From Gammaproteobacteria bacterium (GTDB lineage: Bacteria > Pseudomonadota > Gammaproteobacteria > GRL18): a stretch of 7,434 bases of DNA. Shown here piece by piece: positions 6,497 through 7,434 of this stretch (the first letter of the stretch is position 1; every line of letters begins with the position of its first letter). The notes under the pieces were generated by a model that saw nothing but the letters and a program-made list of their open reading frames with translations, ran no database searches and was not told the DNA's origin. The position numbers and the translations under genes are program-made. The stretch covers positions 1 through 7,434 of the forward strand of contig JAPVVU010000147.1 of NCBI GenBank assembly GCA_028571885.1, in the 5' to 3' direction.

Positions 6497-7194
6497 TACA
6501 TCATGTTCTTCAGCATCAATTTTTTGATATTGCCAATCGCCTTTGTTGGATTGAGATGCTTCGGACAAACTTCTACACAATTCATAATACTATGACAGCG
6601 ATATAATTTGTAAGGACCTTCCATGTCTTCCAGACGTTCATCGGTTGCCTGATCCCGGCTATCGGATAAAAAACGCCATGATTGTAATAAGGCAGCAGGC
6701 CCTCTGAATTTATCAGGGTTCCACCAGAAAGAGGGGCAGGACGTAGAACAACAGCCGCAAAGAATACATTCATACAAGCCATCAAGTTTATCTCGTTGTT
6801 CTGGTGATTGTTTAAATTCAACGTCAGGAATGGGATCTTTAACTATCAGCCAGGGTTTTACAGCCTTATACTGCGTAAAAAACTGTGTCATATCGATCAC
6901 AAGATCGCGGATTACCGGCATACCGGGCATCGGACGAACGACAATAGGTTCTTTAAGACTATCAACCGAAGTAACACAAGCCAAACCATTGCTGCCATTG
7001 ATATTCATGCCGTCAGATCCGCAGACACCTTCACCACATGAATGACGGAATGATAAACTTTCATCCTGTTCATTTTTTATCCTTAATAAGGCATCACGCA
7101 ACATGGTCCCGGACTCAATATTATTTAACTCATAGTCTTGCATATAAGGCGTCGCATCTGTTTCAGGATTAAATCGATAAATGGTAAAATGCAT
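6496..7194 (-). CDS. sdhB: Succinate dehydrogenase iron-sulfur subunit SdhB
   Basis: The protein has 232 residues, close to E. coli SdhB (238). It carries electrons from SdhA flavin to the membrane quinone site in complex II. The N-terminal ferredoxin domain holds the [2Fe-2S] ligands C53, C58, D61 and C73; the aspartate in place of a third cysteine is also seen in E. coli. The C-terminal domain has CILCGCCSTSCPSFWW (residues 143-158) and CHSIMNCVEVCPKHLNP (200-216). By alignment, C143, C146, C149 and C210 bind [4Fe-4S], and C153, C200 and C206 bind [3Fe-4S]. W157, within the SFWW motif, is the usual quinone-site tryptophan. An AGGA lies 8 nt before ATG 7194. It is followed by sdhE with one shared base. 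Unusually, no sdhA coding sequence is visible in the 240 nt upstream. Confidence 0.97.
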   Translation of the reverse strand: MHFTIYRFNPETDATPYMQDYELNNIESGTMLRDALLRIKNEQDESLSFRHSCGEGVCGSDGMNINGSNGLACVTSVDSLKEPIVVRPMPGMPVIRDLVIDMTQFFTQYKAVKPWLIVKDPIPDVEFKQSPEQRDKLDGLYECILCGCCSTSCPSFWWNPDKFRGPAALLQSWRFLSDSRDQATDERLEDMEGPYKLYRCHSIMNCVEVCPKHLNPTKAIGNIKKLMLKNMM

Positions 7195-7334
7195 TAATAA
7201 TATCCTATTTAGGTGCCTTAGAGATAAATGAATAGTTACTCACTTTTGTAGCAATTTCCTTTTGAATAGTATTTGAATTACTAAATAGCTGTTGCGCCAA
7301 AAGTAGGCCCCATGAGGGGAAATAGTGAGCATTC

Positions 7335-7347
7335 ATTATTTAATAAT
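7335..7347. repeat. 13-bp perfect palindrome ATTATT-T-AATAAT
   Basis: ATTATTTAATAAT is symmetric around its central base. It sits in a 20-odd-base segment between TGAGCATT (7326-7333) and the left arm of the large inverted repeat. The inner ends of the large arms carry the same TTATTATT/AATAATAA motif. Being AT-only, it could also be chance. Confidence 0.6.
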
Positions 7348-7349
7348 CC

Positions 7350-7424
7350 GCATCAGAACCTGGCGTTTATTATTGGGCTCGGACTGCGTCAAATCGCCAA
7401 ATAATAAACACCAGGTTCTAATGC
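7350..7424 (-). repeat. 25-bp inverted repeat with 25-nt loop (MITE/REP-like or structured RNA)
   Basis: Arms 7350-7374 and 7400-7424 are complementary at 23 of 25 positions; the core is AGAACCTGG...CCAGGTTCT and the inner end is TTTATTATT/AATAATAAA. Both mismatches are C opposite A on the plus strand, which become G-U pairs in a minus-strand transcript, so RNA running toward sdhB could form an uninterrupted 25-bp stem. The loop (7375-7399) is more GC-rich than the surroundings. There is no T-tract after the stem, so it does not look like a standard terminator. It could be a palindromic intergenic repeat, the end of an insertion element, or a regulatory hairpin. Confidence 0.75.
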
Positions 7425-7434
7425 TCATTGTTCA

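Larger units (their letters stand above)
7195..7434. other. Non-coding region upstream of sdhB with palindromic repeat element
   Basis: No frame on the minus strand reads as the end of SdhA, which normally stops within a few tens of bases of sdhB. The longest minus-strand frame here, 43 codons from ATG 7336 to TAG 7205, resembles nothing I know and has only a weak ribosome site. The stretch contains a large inverted repeat (7350-7424), a 13-bp palindrome (7335-7347), a short CCCC-ATGA-GGGG hairpin (7308-7319), and a near-palindrome AGTATTTGAATTACT (7268-7282). The ribosome site of sdhB lies at its left edge. Confidence 0.7.

Noticed and set aside
6582..7045. Minus-strand and plus-strand frames overlapping sdhB
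   Set aside because: All are shadows of the sdhB cysteine-cluster coding region, with no independent ribosome site or recognisable domain.
7205..7336. Possible 43-residue protein upstream of sdhB
   Set aside because: It has a weak ribosome site, its ATG overlaps the AT palindrome, no family is recognised, and two other frames are also partly open.
7350..7424. Integron attC site
   Set aside because: The inverted repeat lacks the GTTRRRY/RYYYAAC core sites, and the surroundings contain no cassette-like gene.
7350..7424. Rho-independent terminator
   Set aside because: The loop is 25 nt, the inner stem is AT-rich, and no T-tract follows on either strand.

Overview
The window is AT-rich chromosomal DNA from a gammaproteobacterium. 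The evidence is the divergent nadB / rpoE-rseA-rseB-rseC arrangement, the sdhB-sdhE-ygfX cluster, and the protein sequences themselves. I cannot name a genus from the sequence alone. Nearly everything here is conserved core metabolism and envelope-stress regulation, and I see no phage, CRISPR, toxin-antitoxin or defence system. The least ordinary DNA is the right-hand 240 bases.

Positions 1-3540, all minus strand, read right to left as rpoE (extracytoplasmic sigma factor), rseA (membrane anti-sigma), rseB (periplasmic regulator of the anti-sigma), rseC (Cys-rich membrane protein) and the start of a glutaredoxin-like gene cut by the window edge. Gaps between genes are 27-83 nt, consistent with one operon. 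Positions 3541-3973 are a 433-nt divergent intergenic region. It holds a good candidate sigma-E promoter (3788-3816) pointing at rpoE, which would give autoregulation and a leader of about 240 nt, and a small array of 7-bp/14-bp repeats inside that leader. Positions 3974-5620, plus strand, encode nadB (L-aspartate oxidase, NAD biosynthesis).

Positions 5650-7194, minus strand, read right to left as sdhB (succinate dehydrogenase iron-sulfur subunit), sdhE (FAD assembly factor for SdhA) and ygfX (small membrane protein). The sdhB stop and sdhE start share a base (TAATG), and ygfX starts inside sdhE. nadB and ygfX converge with only 29 nt between them. Both SdhA, the SdhE client, and NadB belong to the same flavoprotein superfamily.

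Positions 7195-7434 should hold the end of sdhA if the usual sdhCDAB order applied, but no frame there reads as SdhA. Instead there is a near-perfect 25-bp inverted repeat around a 25-nt loop, with further nested palindromes. This looks like a small palindromic repeat or MITE-like element, or a structured RNA, between sdhB and whatever lies upstream.

Three gene starts are placed at an internal ATG rather than at a more distal TTG in the same frame: rseA at 2872, sdhE at 6496 and ygfX at about 6288.
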